This document shows positions 7,891-14,444 of a DNA stretch of 27,418 nt, piece after piece. Positions within the stretch are counted from its first letter, which is position 1; every line of letters starts with the position of its first letter. Source of the DNA: Clostridia bacterium (GTDB taxonomy: Bacteria; Bacillota_A; Clostridia; Christensenellales; Aristaeellaceae); the NCBI GenBank assembly GCA_017530275.1, contig JAFXMP010000358.1, forward strand, positions 1 through 27,418, given 5' to 3'. The notes under the pieces were generated by a model that was not told the origin of the DNA, ran no database searches, and saw only the letters and a program-made list of their open reading frames with translations. Position numbers and translations under genes: made by a program.

Positions 7891-7936
7891 CCATTAAAAC
7901 AGGAAAATGCGCAATTATTCACGTTTCGGCCTTTTT

Positions 7937-8328
7937 TCAAAATTTAACTCGCGTCAGTCTTTTTACTGGACATTTACTGAAATCCTCCTCGTGCTCGCGC
8001 ACGAGCTGGAGATGCAGCCAGATATAGTAGAACACGCAGCCGACCGACAGGGCGATGGTCAGAAAGGTGATGATTTGACTGTCTCCGTCGTTCTGTATGT
8101 CCAGCCAAACGGAAACGAGGATCATCCCGATGGACAGCACGGGCATCGCCTTGTCCGGGGGGCGGAGGCCGCGGGATTCGCGGACAGTCAGATACGGCAG
8201 TTCGCCAGCAGCAGCAGCAGGATTTTTCTGTGCTCGCGGCGAATATAGGGATCGTTGAAAACGGTGAATGCCAGCCCGATCAACAGAAACAAAATAAAGA
8301 AAGCAAAGGAAAAGCTCGTTTCCGCCAT
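7937..8328 (-). pseudogene. Remnant of a membrane sensor (histidine-kinase or diguanylate-cyclase type) gene
   Basis: Two short frames lie in a row on the minus strand. The first (8328-8188) starts behind GGAAAGGGG and encodes a first membrane span then FNDPYIRREHRKILLLLL, a pattern I associate with the N terminus of Clostridial membrane sensor proteins. The second frame, shifted by one base, can be read from about ELPYLTVRESRG. It continues through two further spans to FYYIWLHLQLVREHEEDF, which in that family is the last helix before the catalytic region. The middle spans and the whole catalytic part are missing. I infer an internal deletion with a frameshift and a 3' truncation. Each piece could alternatively be a small membrane protein, but the family resemblance favours decay. 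Confidence 0.6.
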
Positions 8329-8367
8329 GGGCATTCCCCTTTCCGAATGTTCGCTCGCTACCGTTTC

Positions 8368-8373
8368 AGTATA
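8368..8373 (-). promoter_or_regulatory. Isolated extended -10 (TGG-TATACT) ahead of the sensor remnant
   Basis: The minus strand reads TTATGG-TATACT, the same 12 bases as at 7862, but without a recognisable -35 at 16-18 bases. It lies about 40 bases before the remnant's start. Confidence 0.35.
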
Positions 8374-8446
8374 CCATAACGCTTGCCGTGCACGCATTCG
8401 CGGCCCGGCAAGACGGCCGGCCGCGCTTCGTGCCGGTTGCCTCGTT

Positions 8447-8475
8447 ATTATACCATAAACGGGATGGCCTGAGAA
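8447..8475 (-). promoter_or_regulatory. Sigma-A-like promoter, probably left over from the decayed sensor gene
   Basis: The minus strand reads TTCTCA (8475-8470), a 17-base spacer and TATAAT (8452-8447) with an extended TGG. It points toward the sensor remnant with no intact gene in between. Confidence 0.5.
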
Positions 8476-8556
8476 GGAAATTAATTTTTCACTATATTAC
8501 CAGTTTTATCGAATTCATGGCCTTACGGCTTTGAAAATATTCAGGAGGTACGACCC

Positions 8557-8689
8557 ATGAGCAAAAAAAACTGATTTCTCTGGCGCTCATTGCCGTATTA
8601 ATGGCAATGTTCATTCCCGCCTTAAGAGCGGACCATGCAAGGGGCCGGTTCTGTGTTCTGATTCCAGCACACAGAGCCAGCGTCTGAAT
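8557..8689 (+). pseudogene. Frameshifted start of a secreted protein (signal peptide)
   Basis: A good ribosome binding site (CAGGAGGT) precedes ATG 8557, but the frame ends after five codons (MSKKN, stop at 8572-8574). With one extra A in the run of eight A's at 8563-8570 it would read MSKKKLISLALIAVLMAMFI, a textbook signal peptide, and continue to a stop near 8689. The continuation is short and unremarkable. A 10-base-pair hairpin (8647-8656 with 8669-8678) lies inside it. I infer the remnant of an exported-protein gene. Slippage on the A-run could still give a short product. Confidence 0.5.
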
Positions 8690-8723
8690 GTATAAAGCAA
8701 AAACTGAAAGGGGAGAAAACAAG

Positions 8724-9371
8724 ATGTTTGACAATGCATATGAGGGCATCAAAAAAATCTTTAAGGCGGAGATCCTTGCCTTGATTGCGGCGATCCTGAT
8801 CCTGGCCGGAAGCATCCTAAGCGCAACCGGTATTCAGGCCGGCAAAGATACCGCTTCCGGAAACGGCCTCCTTGTCGGCGGAGGACTCATTGTGATTATC
8901 GCGGCACTCCTGATGATCATCGCATCCATTTTGAACATTATCGGCGTCAATCGCGCCGCCAAGGATGAGTCCGCTTTCAAAAACGCGCTCGTCGCGCTGC
9001 TCATCGGAATCGCTGCAAATATTCTGGTATCCGCTTTCAGCGGCGATGCAACGGTCAGCAGCATCGGCAAAACAATCTCCAACGTCACGGAAATCATGGC
9101 CAGCTACTTCATCTGCACCGGCATCATCAACTTGGCCGACCGCCTCAACGACAGCGCCGTGAGCGTCAGCGGCAAGAAGGTCCGTTCGATCCTCATGGGC
9201 ATCTGGACGGCATCCGCCGTCCTGAACATCCTGACCATTCTGTTCGGAACAAACGAAACGATGCAGGCTGTCATCGGCATCACTGCGATCGTCGCCGTGA
9301 TCATCTCCATCGTAGCCTATTTCCTTTATCTCCGCCTGCTGGGAAAAGCAAAGAGCATGCTGGCGAAATAA
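8724..9371 (+). CDS. Six-helix membrane protein of unknown function
   Basis: This 215-residue protein begins with an amphipathic stretch (DNAYEGIKKIFKAE) and then has about six hydrophobic spans (near 17-37, 48-71, 86-105, 120-135, 150-170 and 180-205). The loops are small and there are no catalytic or metal-binding motifs. GGGGAGAA precedes ATG 8724; an in-frame ATG at 8688 has no site. The gene stands alone, with a strong terminator after it and the decayed genes before it. I do not recognise a named family. It resembles uncharacterised proteins that Clostridia carry in multiple copies, but this is a weak impression. Confidence 0.75.
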   Translation: MFDNAYEGIKKIFKAEILALIAAILILAGSILSATGIQAGKDTASGNGLLVGGGLIVIIAALLMIIASILNIIGVNRAAKDESAFKNALVALLIGIAANILVSAFSGDATVSSIGKTISNVTEIMASYFICTGIINLADRLNDSAVSVSGKKVRSILMGIWTASAVLNILTILFGTNETMQAVIGITAIVAVIISIVAYFLYLRLLGKAKSMLAK

Positions 9372-9388
9372 ACTGAAAACCACAAGAT

Positions 9389-9428
9389 GGGATGGTTCGA
9401 TTTGAGCGCATCGAACCATCCCTTTTTT
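9389..9428 (+). terminator. Intrinsic terminator of the six-helix membrane protein gene
   Basis: A perfect 13-base-pair stem (GGGATGGTTCGAT at 9389-9401 with 9410-9422), an 8-base loop and six T's at 9423-9428. Confidence 0.93.
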
Positions 9429-9509
9429 ATATTCCTCCAAATTCATTGCGTATGTAAAGACCACAAATGCGGAAAAAGTGCAATTTTATCTGTGGCGAGG
9501 GAGTTTATG

Positions 9510-10616
9510 TCATGCCCTGGATGCGCCTTCCACGCCGCCCCGTCCGCTTCGGCGGTCATGCCCGCTTGACCGATAATAGTTTGCCTTGTCCGCATACATC
9601 CGCTTATCCGATTCCCGGATCGTTTCTTCCAAAGCTGCGGTCTTATCCCGCATGGCATACCCCACGGAAATGCTGTAACCGGCTTTCGCGACACTTTCCC
9701 TGATTTGATCCGTCGTACGCGACACCATTTCTTCATTGGCACGGAAAAACAGGATCAAAAACTCATCCCCGCCAATCCGGTATGCCAGGATGTTCCTGTT
9801 CGCGACCGCCTGCATGCATGCCGCGATCCTGACCAGCGCTTCATCTCCGGCGTGGTGTCCCAGAGAGTCGTTCATCGTTTTCAGTCCGTTCATGTCGATC
9901 GACGCCGCGGCTTCGATCCCGTCGCCGAATCCGAAGCAGTCGTCATAGAACGCCTGCCGGTTCAGCAGCCCGGTCAGCGCGTCCCGCCGGTTGTCATGGG
10001 CGCGGAGGAGGATGTAGAAGAAAATGCTGCTGATCATGATCGCTTCGTTCAGCCGGATGCCGCCGTACAGGGCGTCCACAGAGGACGCGGCCAGGCAGAA
10101 AACGGCGCAGCCCGTAATAATGTGTTTCTGCAAGCCCGTGCTTTCCGAGAAGTGCTTCAGCGTAATCCACAGGATCAGGGCCAGATAGCAAATCGGCACG
10201 ATAAACGCCACATACCCCAGCGGCCCGCGGTAGAAGCCGTAATTCTCATCAAACCCGAAGGCAATGTCCGAAAAAAACGCCGTGCTGCAGACCAGCAGGG
10301 TGAGCAGGCAGGGCATGTACAGGACGAAAGCCCGCTTTTCCCGGGGAACCACCACGAGCAGCAGGCCCAGCGCGGCGGAAGAACGGAAGGTATAGCCGAG
10401 CACGGACAGCAGCGTTCGCCAGAACCGGAGCGACGGGTCTGCTTGGGACATTGTCTCAAGGGTATCCTCCACCACGAGCAGCAGACAGCTGAACACAGTC
10501 AGCCAGAAAAACTTCAGTTCCGCGTCCTGTGCGCTTTTTTGATCCCGCAGCTTCATACTGAACAGGAGAATCAGAAACAGGGTGACCAAATGACGAAACA
10601 GCAAGTCCATCAACAT
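9510..10616 (-). CDS. Membrane-bound diguanylate cyclase (GGDEF protein)
   Basis: The 368-residue protein has seven or eight N-terminal membrane helices (about 1-205) as sensor module. A GGDEF domain follows, with DALTGLLNR (212-220), DMNGLKTMND (241-250) and an intact catalytic GGDEF (282-286), so it should make cyclic di-GMP from two GTP. The usual inhibitory RxxD site five residues upstream is replaced by NRNI, so product feedback through the I-site is unlikely. The C-terminal tail is basic and Gly/Ser-rich (HDRRSGRGG). AAGGAGG precedes ATG 10616. The gene lies directly downstream of the two-component kinase gene on the same strand (gap about 38 bases), so it may be co-transcribed. Confidence 0.9.
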   Translation of the reverse strand: MLMDLLFRHLVTLFLILLFSMKLRDQKSAQDAELKFFWLTVFSCLLLVVEDTLETMSQADPSLRFWRTLLSVLGYTFRSSAALGLLLVVVPREKRAFVLYMPCLLTLLVCSTAFFSDIAFGFDENYGFYRGPLGYVAFIVPICYLALILWITLKHFSESTGLQKHIITGCAVFCLAASSVDALYGGIRLNEAIMISSIFFYILLRAHDNRRDALTGLLNRQAFYDDCFGFGDGIEAAASIDMNGLKTMNDSLGHHAGDEALVRIAACMQAVANRNILAYRIGGDEFLILFFRANEEMVSRTTDQIRESVAKAGYSISVGYAMRDKTAALEETIRESDKRMYADKANYYRSSGHDRRSGRGGVEGASRA

Positions 10617-10654
10617 ACTGGTTTCCCTCCTTGCGGCTTATATTCTTGAAAGGT

Positions 10655-12379
10655 TCAGACGCTTTTCCCGTTTTCGATAATGAAGGAAAACTCGCTTCCT
10701 TCCCCCGGCGCGCTTTTTACTTTGATTTCCACGCCCATTTTCTGCAGCACCTCTTTTGCGATGGACAGGCCTAAACCGCTGCCCTTATCGCTGCGGCCCC
10801 GTTCGGCCTGGTGAAAGCGCTCGAAAGCTAAGCGCTGGGTTTCCTCGTCCATGCCGATGCCGGTGTCCCGCACGAAGAAGCGGACGCCGTTTTCCATCTG
10901 TTCCGCGCCAAGGGTCACTTTTCCGCCCTCGGGGGTGTACTTCCGGGCGTTGTCCAGGAAAATGGTGAGCACCTGGGACAGCCGGTCCTCGTTGGAACGG
11001 ATGTCCGGCAGGGGATCGTCCGGCAGGGAGCGTTCAAAGGCAATATGCTTTTCGGTGAACAGGCTGCCGTTGCGGTCATGGAGATCGTAAATCAGCTCGT
11101 TGGGGTCCACCCGTTCCATTTCAAAGGCGGCGGGATTCGATTGCAGGCTGGAAAGCTCCAACATATCGTTCACCAGCCGGGACAGCCGGGTGACCTCCTG
11201 CACGATAATGCCATAGTACCGTTTCCGGTCTGCTTCGTCGGTTACCAGTCCGTCCCTTAGCCCTTCGCCCAGGCCCCGGATGGAGGCCAGGGGCGTGCGC
11301 AGCTCGTGGGAAATGTTCGCCACATAATCGTGACGGGTGCGCTCCAAACGCTCCTGCTCGGTAATATCCCGGATCAACGCCACAGTGCCCCTGCTGCGGC
11401 ACGTTTTTTCGTTCCGGGGCAGGCGGGACACCGCGAAATACAGCACCCGGCAGCCGACAGCAAATTTCTGTTCCCAGTGGTCTTCCTCATGTTTTTCCAA
11501 GAGGCAGTCCGTCACGGCGCGGTAGGCTTCCGTTTCTTCCCCGCCCAGCAGTTGCCAGGCGGCGGCGTTTTCGTGCAGGATGGTTCCCTTTTCATCCACC
11601 GCCAAAATACCCTCGTTCAATCCCTCCAAAATCAGGGACATGGTTTCTTTTTCGTATTTGATATCGCCGATGGCCCGCGTCACCGTGCGGCTCATGTAAT
11701 TCAGGGCACCGGCGATTTCCCGCATATCCTTGCCGGGCAGGTTTTCCGGCAGGGTCACCAGCTCCCCTTCCGTCAGCCGCCCCGCCATTTCGGTAATGAC
11801 CCGGGCGGGCCGAGACACACGATGGACCGACAGGCCGCCCACCAGTACGATCAGAATCAGCACCGCGCCCATGGACATGAGCATACGGGTGCGGAAGGAA
11901 ATGACCGTGCCGGAAATGGAACGCATGGGCCGCCCCGCCAGCACGTAGCCGCCCTGTACCTTCTGCCCCGCCAAAATGGCCGTTTCCCCATCGCCCTTGC
12001 GGCGTACGGCGGCGGATTCGTCCCGATCCAGGGCCTCCAGGAGGTTCGGCAGGGTGCTGCCCGCGAAGTAGGGAGCGGCGCTTTCCGTGTACGCCAGCAC
12101 ATGCCGTTCCTCGTCCAGGATCATATAAAACGCGCTGTCGGTATCCAGGGCGGGGTTCACCGCCTGCTGGAGTCCAGCATGGGAGAGGCGTCCCGTCTGA
12201 TAACGGCTCAGCAGCTCTGTTTCCTCATCCAGCACAGCGGTCAGGGCTCTGTAATTTGCGGCGATATTGGTATCGTTGAAATAGTAGCTGCTCAAGGCAA
12301 AAAAAGCCACCGTAACAGCCCCCAGGTACAGGGCCAACAGCAGCAAAAAACGGCTCAGGGAGGAAAGGCGCTCAGGCAT
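10655..12379 (-). CDS. PhoR-type sensor histidine kinase
   Basis: The protein has 574 residues. A first membrane span (about 10-31) is followed by an extracytoplasmic sensor region (32-160), a second span (168-186), a HAMP domain (187-240) and a PAS domain (about 246-345). The HisKA has phospho-acceptor H358 in NISHELRTPLAS, and the ATPase domain shows FLDNARKYT (N477), DTGIG (505-509) and GLGLSI (535-540). This layout is that of PhoR/WalK-like kinases. It overlaps the response-regulator gene by 8 bases (ATGCCTGA), so the two are coupled. The stimulus cannot be told; there are no pst or pho genes in view. Confidence 0.9.
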   Translation of the reverse strand: MPERLSSLSRFLLLLALYLGAVTVAFFALSSYYFNDTNIAANYRALTAVLDEETELLSRYQTGRLSHAGLQQAVNPALDTDSAFYMILDEERHVLAYTESAAPYFAGSTLPNLLEALDRDESAAVRRKGDGETAILAGQKVQGGYVLAGRPMRSISGTVISFRTRMLMSMGAVLILIVLVGGLSVHRVSRPARVITEMAGRLTEGELVTLPENLPGKDMREIAGALNYMSRTVTRAIGDIKYEKETMSLILEGLNEGILAVDEKGTILHENAAAWQLLGGEETEAYRAVTDCLLEKHEEDHWEQKFAVGCRVLYFAVSRLPRNEKTCRSRGTVALIRDITEQERLERTRHDYVANISHELRTPLASIRGLGEGLRDGLVTDEADRKRYYGIIVQEVTRLSRLVNDMLELSSLQSNPAAFEMERVDPNELIYDLHDRNGSLFTEKHIAFERSLPDDPLPDIRSNEDRLSQVLTIFLDNARKYTPEGGKVTLGAEQMENGVRFFVRDTGIGMDEETQRLAFERFHQAERGRSDKGSGLGLSIAKEVLQKMGVEIKVKSAPGEGSEFSFIIENGKSV

Positions 12380-13070
12380 CCTCCCGTACCTCCACTTTGT
12401 AGCCTACCCCGTATACAGACCGAAGCTGGATGTCCGTGTCCTCCGGCAGTTTTTTTCGGATGCGCTTGATGCTGGTGTCCACCACCCGAGGGTCGCCGTT
12501 GAAATCAAAGCCCCAGATATTGTCCAGCAGCTGTTCCCGTGAAAAAACCTGGCGGGGATGGCTGGCCATCAAATGCAGAATTTCCACTTCCTTAGGAGAC
12601 AGAAGCACGCTTTCTCCTTTCACGTGCACCTCGTAGCATTTCAGATCGATGTCCGTGTTGCCCACCGTCAGCTTTCCCTGCTCCGGCGCGGTCTGCATCT
12701 GGTTCATGCGGCGGAAGATCACCGCGATGCGGGACACGATCTCCCGGGGCGAAAAAGGCTTCACGATGTAGTCGTCCGCGCCCAAGGCGAAGCCCAGCAG
12801 CTTGTCCACCTCTTCTCCTTTGGCGGTGAGCATGATCACCGGGGTCATGGAAACGGCCCGGATGTCGGCGCACACCTGGGTGCCCGTGCGGCCGGGCATC
12901 ATGATATCCAGGATCACCAAATCGGGCCGCATGCGCTGGAACGCCTCCATCACATCGTCCCCCCGGAACACGGAGTATACTTCGTAATCTTCCCTCGTTA
13001 AATAAATGCGCAGGGATTCATGAATGCCGATCTCGTCGTCGGCGATCAAAATCAGCTTTTTCTTGTTCAT
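12372..13070 (-). CDS. PhoP-type response regulator (OmpR family)
   Basis: This 232-residue protein has a receiver domain with the acidic pair in IADDE, phospho-acceptor D55 (VILDIMMPG) and K104 (IVKPFSP), then a winged helix ending in SVYGVGYKVE. ATG 13070 is chosen over one at 13118 because CCGGAGGAAG precedes it and the conserved receiver begins there. The product should be phosphorylated by the kinase encoded next. A consensus promoter at 13108-13136 drives the pair. Confidence 0.9.
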   Translation of the reverse strand: MNKKKLILIADDEIGIHESLRIYLTREDYEVYSVFRGDDVMEAFQRMRPDLVILDIMMPGRTGTQVCADIRAVSMTPVIMLTAKGEEVDKLLGFALGADDYIVKPFSPREIVSRIAVIFRRMNQMQTAPEQGKLTVGNTDIDLKCYEVHVKGESVLLSPKEVEILHLMASHPRQVFSREQLLDNIWGFDFNGDPRVVDTSIKRIRKKLPEDTDIQLRSVYGVGYKVEVREDA

Positions 13071-13107
13071 GGCGCTTCCTCCGGCGGTCAGTGATTTAAC
13101 ATATCCT

Positions 13108-13136
13108 ATTATACACATTCATGAAGCCCGCCGCAA
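13108..13136 (-). promoter_or_regulatory. Sigma-A promoter of the two-component operon
   Basis: On the minus strand TTGCGG (13136-13131), exactly 17 bases, then a perfect TATAAT (13113-13108), about 38 bases before the regulator's start. Confidence 0.7.
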
Positions 13137-13197
13137 GCGCTGCCACAGAAACGCCGCTTTCTCCGTCGCCATCGGGCTTGACAGCATCAGGATGTTG

Positions 13198-13226
13198 TTG
13201 CAATTTAATTCAATTTGACTTATAAT
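13198..13226 (+). promoter_or_regulatory. Sigma-A promoter of the toxin-antitoxin operon
   Basis: TTGCAA (13198-13203), a 17-base spacer and a perfect TATAAT (13221-13226). The antitoxin start follows about 20 bases later, so the leader is very short. RelB-type antitoxins usually autoregulate here; the AT-rich spacer with repeated CAATTT is a possible operator. Confidence 0.75.
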
Positions 13227-13246
13227 AGAGGCGGGAGGTGGTTAAT

Positions 13247-13513
13247 TTGACGACAATCAGTGTCAGACTAAATGACAGCGATAAGCAGCAGCTGGACGAA
13301 CTCTGCGCAGAATTAGGCTTGAACATTGCCACGTTCTATTCCATTTATACAAAAAAAGCGCTGCGGGAATGGCGCATACCCTTTGAAGTATCAGCGCCGA
13401 AGCGTGACGCATTGGAAGTGCTGTACGAAAAGCTTGACGCCGCCGAAAAGGAGCGGGAAGCGGGAAAAATGCTGGATGGCCCTGCTGTGATGGCTGAATT
13501 AATGGAGGGGTGA
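13247..13513 (+). CDS. RelB/DinJ-family antitoxin (ribbon-helix-helix)
   Basis: The 88-residue protein begins TTISVRLNDSDKQQLDELCA, the short DNA-binding strand and first helix of the RelB/DinJ ribbon-helix-helix. Then comes LNIATFYSIYTKKALREWRIPFE, the conserved dimerisation helix ending in the 'R-x-IPFE' signature. The C-terminal charged helix (EKLDAAEKEREAGK) would wrap the toxin. I place the start at TTG 13247, eight bases after GGGAGG; an upstream GTG at 13238 overlaps the ribosome binding site. The stop is three bases before the toxin start, so the pair is co-translated. It should neutralise the toxin and repress the shared promoter. Confidence 0.85.
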   Translation: MTTISVRLNDSDKQQLDELCAELGLNIATFYSIYTKKALREWRIPFEVSAPKRDALEVLYEKLDAAEKEREAGKMLDGPAVMAELMEG

Positions 13514-13516
13514 GGC

Positions 13517-13825
13517 GTGTATTCCTACCATATTACCCCCTTGGCGCGTCAGGATTTAGCCGAGATCAAGCAATACATCCGCGAAGAATTATTTGCGCCG
13601 CAAAGCGCGAATGATTTAATGCTGGCTTTCAAAAAGGCTTTTGAAGGAGCGTGCCGGTTTCCTCAGTCTATCCCGCATGTGACCGATCCAAAGCTGCACG
13701 GCAAAGGATACCGCAAAATCATCGTAAAAAATTACATCGCGTTCGTACTGCTGGATCACGAAAATGAATCTGTTGATATCATGCGGGTTTTGTATTATTC
13801 CCGGGATTACCAAAGAATGCTGTAA
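13517..13825 (+). CDS. RelE/ParE-superfamily toxin
   Basis: This 102-residue protein starts at GTG behind GGAGGGG. The pattern YSYHITPLARQDLAEIKQYI, then KLHGKGYRKIIVKNYIAFVLLD and the ending IMRVLYYSRDYQRML are typical of the RelE/ParE superfamily. The family includes ribosome-dependent mRNA interferases and gyrase inhibitors; the sequence alone does not decide between them. Neighbouring antitoxin and shared promoter complete a type II module. The local base composition is less GC-rich than the flanking genes, which fits acquisition by transfer. Confidence 0.85.
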   Translation: MYSYHITPLARQDLAEIKQYIREELFAPQSANDLMLAFKKAFEGACRFPQSIPHVTDPKLHGKGYRKIIVKNYIAFVLLDHENESVDIMRVLYYSRDYQRML

Positions 13826-13850
13826 ATACGCGGCTTAACACGCCAGCAAA

Positions 13851-13890
13851 CCGCCGCGCTGGTTTTTCCCGCGCGGCGGCTTTCTGTTCG
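13851..13890. terminator. Likely bidirectional terminator between the toxin gene and the DUF1540 operon
   Basis: The stem CCGCCGCGC (13851-13859) pairs with 13871-13879 across an 11-base loop. It is followed on the plus strand by a T-rich run (CTTTCTGTTCGTTTT) and on the minus strand by TTT only. It lies between converging genes. Confidence 0.65.
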
Positions 13891-13893
13891 TTT

Positions 13894-14070
13894 TCAATCG
13901 TTTTCCGGCGGGTGAATGGCCCCCAGTTGTGCGATGTTCCGCTTTTCCTCCGGGGTTTCTGCCTGGGCGGGCAGGATGCCGGTGCACTCGGTCATGGACG
14001 CCGCCTGCTGGATATCAAACAGGGGATCATGCGCCGGTGTATCGGGCTTTAAGCGGCGTTTCCTGCTCAT
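13894..14070 (-). CDS. Small protein coupled to a DUF1540 gene, probably made in the forespore
   Basis: The 58-residue product starts basic (MSRKRRLK) and has a central segment FDIQQAASMTECTGILPA that I have seen in uncharacterised small Clostridial proteins. The C terminus is Pro/Glu rich. Its ATG overlaps the stop of the DUF1540 gene as ATGA, so the two are translationally coupled. An upstream in-frame ATG at 14091 is less likely, since it would overlap the DUF1540 gene further. With the sigma-G-like promoter upstream, expression in the developing spore is inferred. No biochemical role is known to me. Confidence 0.7.
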   Translation of the reverse strand: MSRKRRLKPDTPAHDPLFDIQQAASMTECTGILPAQAETPEEKRNIAQLGAIHPPEND

Positions 14071-14237
14071 TTCGTTTCGTAACTCCGGCACATGCTTTCA
14101 TCAGCGGGGTCCCCGGAGTAGGCCATGGGCGTGGGGGCCACCTGTATGCTTTCCAAAGCGCACAGGCCCTCTTCTTCTTTCAAATGGCGGCAGGATTCCA
14201 CAGAGCAATGGATGCACTGGTTCTTTTTTTCGGTCAT
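14067..14237 (-). CDS. DUF1540 protein (small Cys-rich)
   Basis: The 56-residue protein has the DUF1540 pattern. NQCIHCSVESCRHL supplies C8, C11 and C16, LCALESIQVAPTP supplies C26 with the conserved 'C-x-L-x-x-I-x-V' stretch, and DESMCRSYE supplies C50. The spacing suggests metal binding, probably zinc. DUF1540 proteins are common in spore-forming Firmicutes and have no agreed function. AAAGGAG lies nine bases before ATG 14237, and a sigma-G-like promoter at 14286-14315 precedes it. It is the first gene of a two-gene unit. Confidence 0.85.
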   Translation of the reverse strand: MTEKKNQCIHCSVESCRHLKEEEGLCALESIQVAPTPMAYSGDPADESMCRSYETK

Positions 14238-14285
14238 GGAAATGTTCTCCTTTCCTTTTTCGGCGGTTCAGAACCGCTTCAGCCA

Positions 14286-14315
14286 TAGCATGCGCAAAAA
14301 TCATGCTTGCCATGC
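14286..14315 (-). promoter_or_regulatory. Putative sigma-G (forespore) promoter of the DUF1540 operon
   Basis: On the minus strand GCATG (14315-14311), an 18-base spacer and CATGCTA (14292-14286) match the sigma-G consensus GHATR/CATNHTA at every position. The site shares the -35, the spacer length and the spacer's final TTTTGCG with the site ahead of the spore-protein gene at 6770-6799. Confidence 0.7.
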
Positions 14316-14337
14316 GGATCGATTTATGATAAAGTGT

Positions 14338-14436
14338 CTTTCCGCCGACTGTATTCGGCGCCGGATGACGCGCGGCAGCCGCGCCACCCATCCGAAAAAA
14401 ACAGGATGCGTCCATGAACCATCCTCACGAAAGGAG
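14338..14436 (+). promoter_or_regulatory. Structured leader of queT; candidate queuosine-precursor riboswitch or attenuator
   Basis: The leader can form three hairpins: CGCCGA/TCGGCG (14343-14348 with 14355-14360), CGGATG/CATCCG (14362-14367 with 14389-14394, holding an inner GCGCGG/CCGCGC stem), and AGGATG/CATCCT (14403-14408 with 14420-14425). The two GGATG and two CATCC segments can swap partners, and UCUUUC at 14337-14342 can pair with the ribosome binding site GAAAGG (14429-14434). QueT genes are often controlled by preQ1 riboswitches, some of which hide the ribosome binding site this way. I could not match it to a defined preQ1 class. Confidence 0.4.
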
Positions 14437-14444
14437 ATTTTGAC

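Noticed and set aside
6582..8027. 481-codon open frame on the plus strand
   Set aside because: It lies opposite the spore-protein and DUF624-like genes; its His/Gln-rich translation is typical of an antisense shadow.
8399..8427. GC-rich inverted repeat (CGCGGCC ... GGCCGCG) as a terminator
   Set aside because: No T-run follows on either strand and the loop is long; chance pairing in GC-rich sequence is likely.
11306..12469. 387-codon open frame opposite the PhoR-type kinase
   Set aside because: Same reason: a shadow of a gene with intact HisKA and ATPase motifs.
13139..13197. Extra gene between the two-component operon and the toxin-antitoxin module
   Set aside because: The frame that runs through here has no ribosome binding site and overlaps both divergent promoters.
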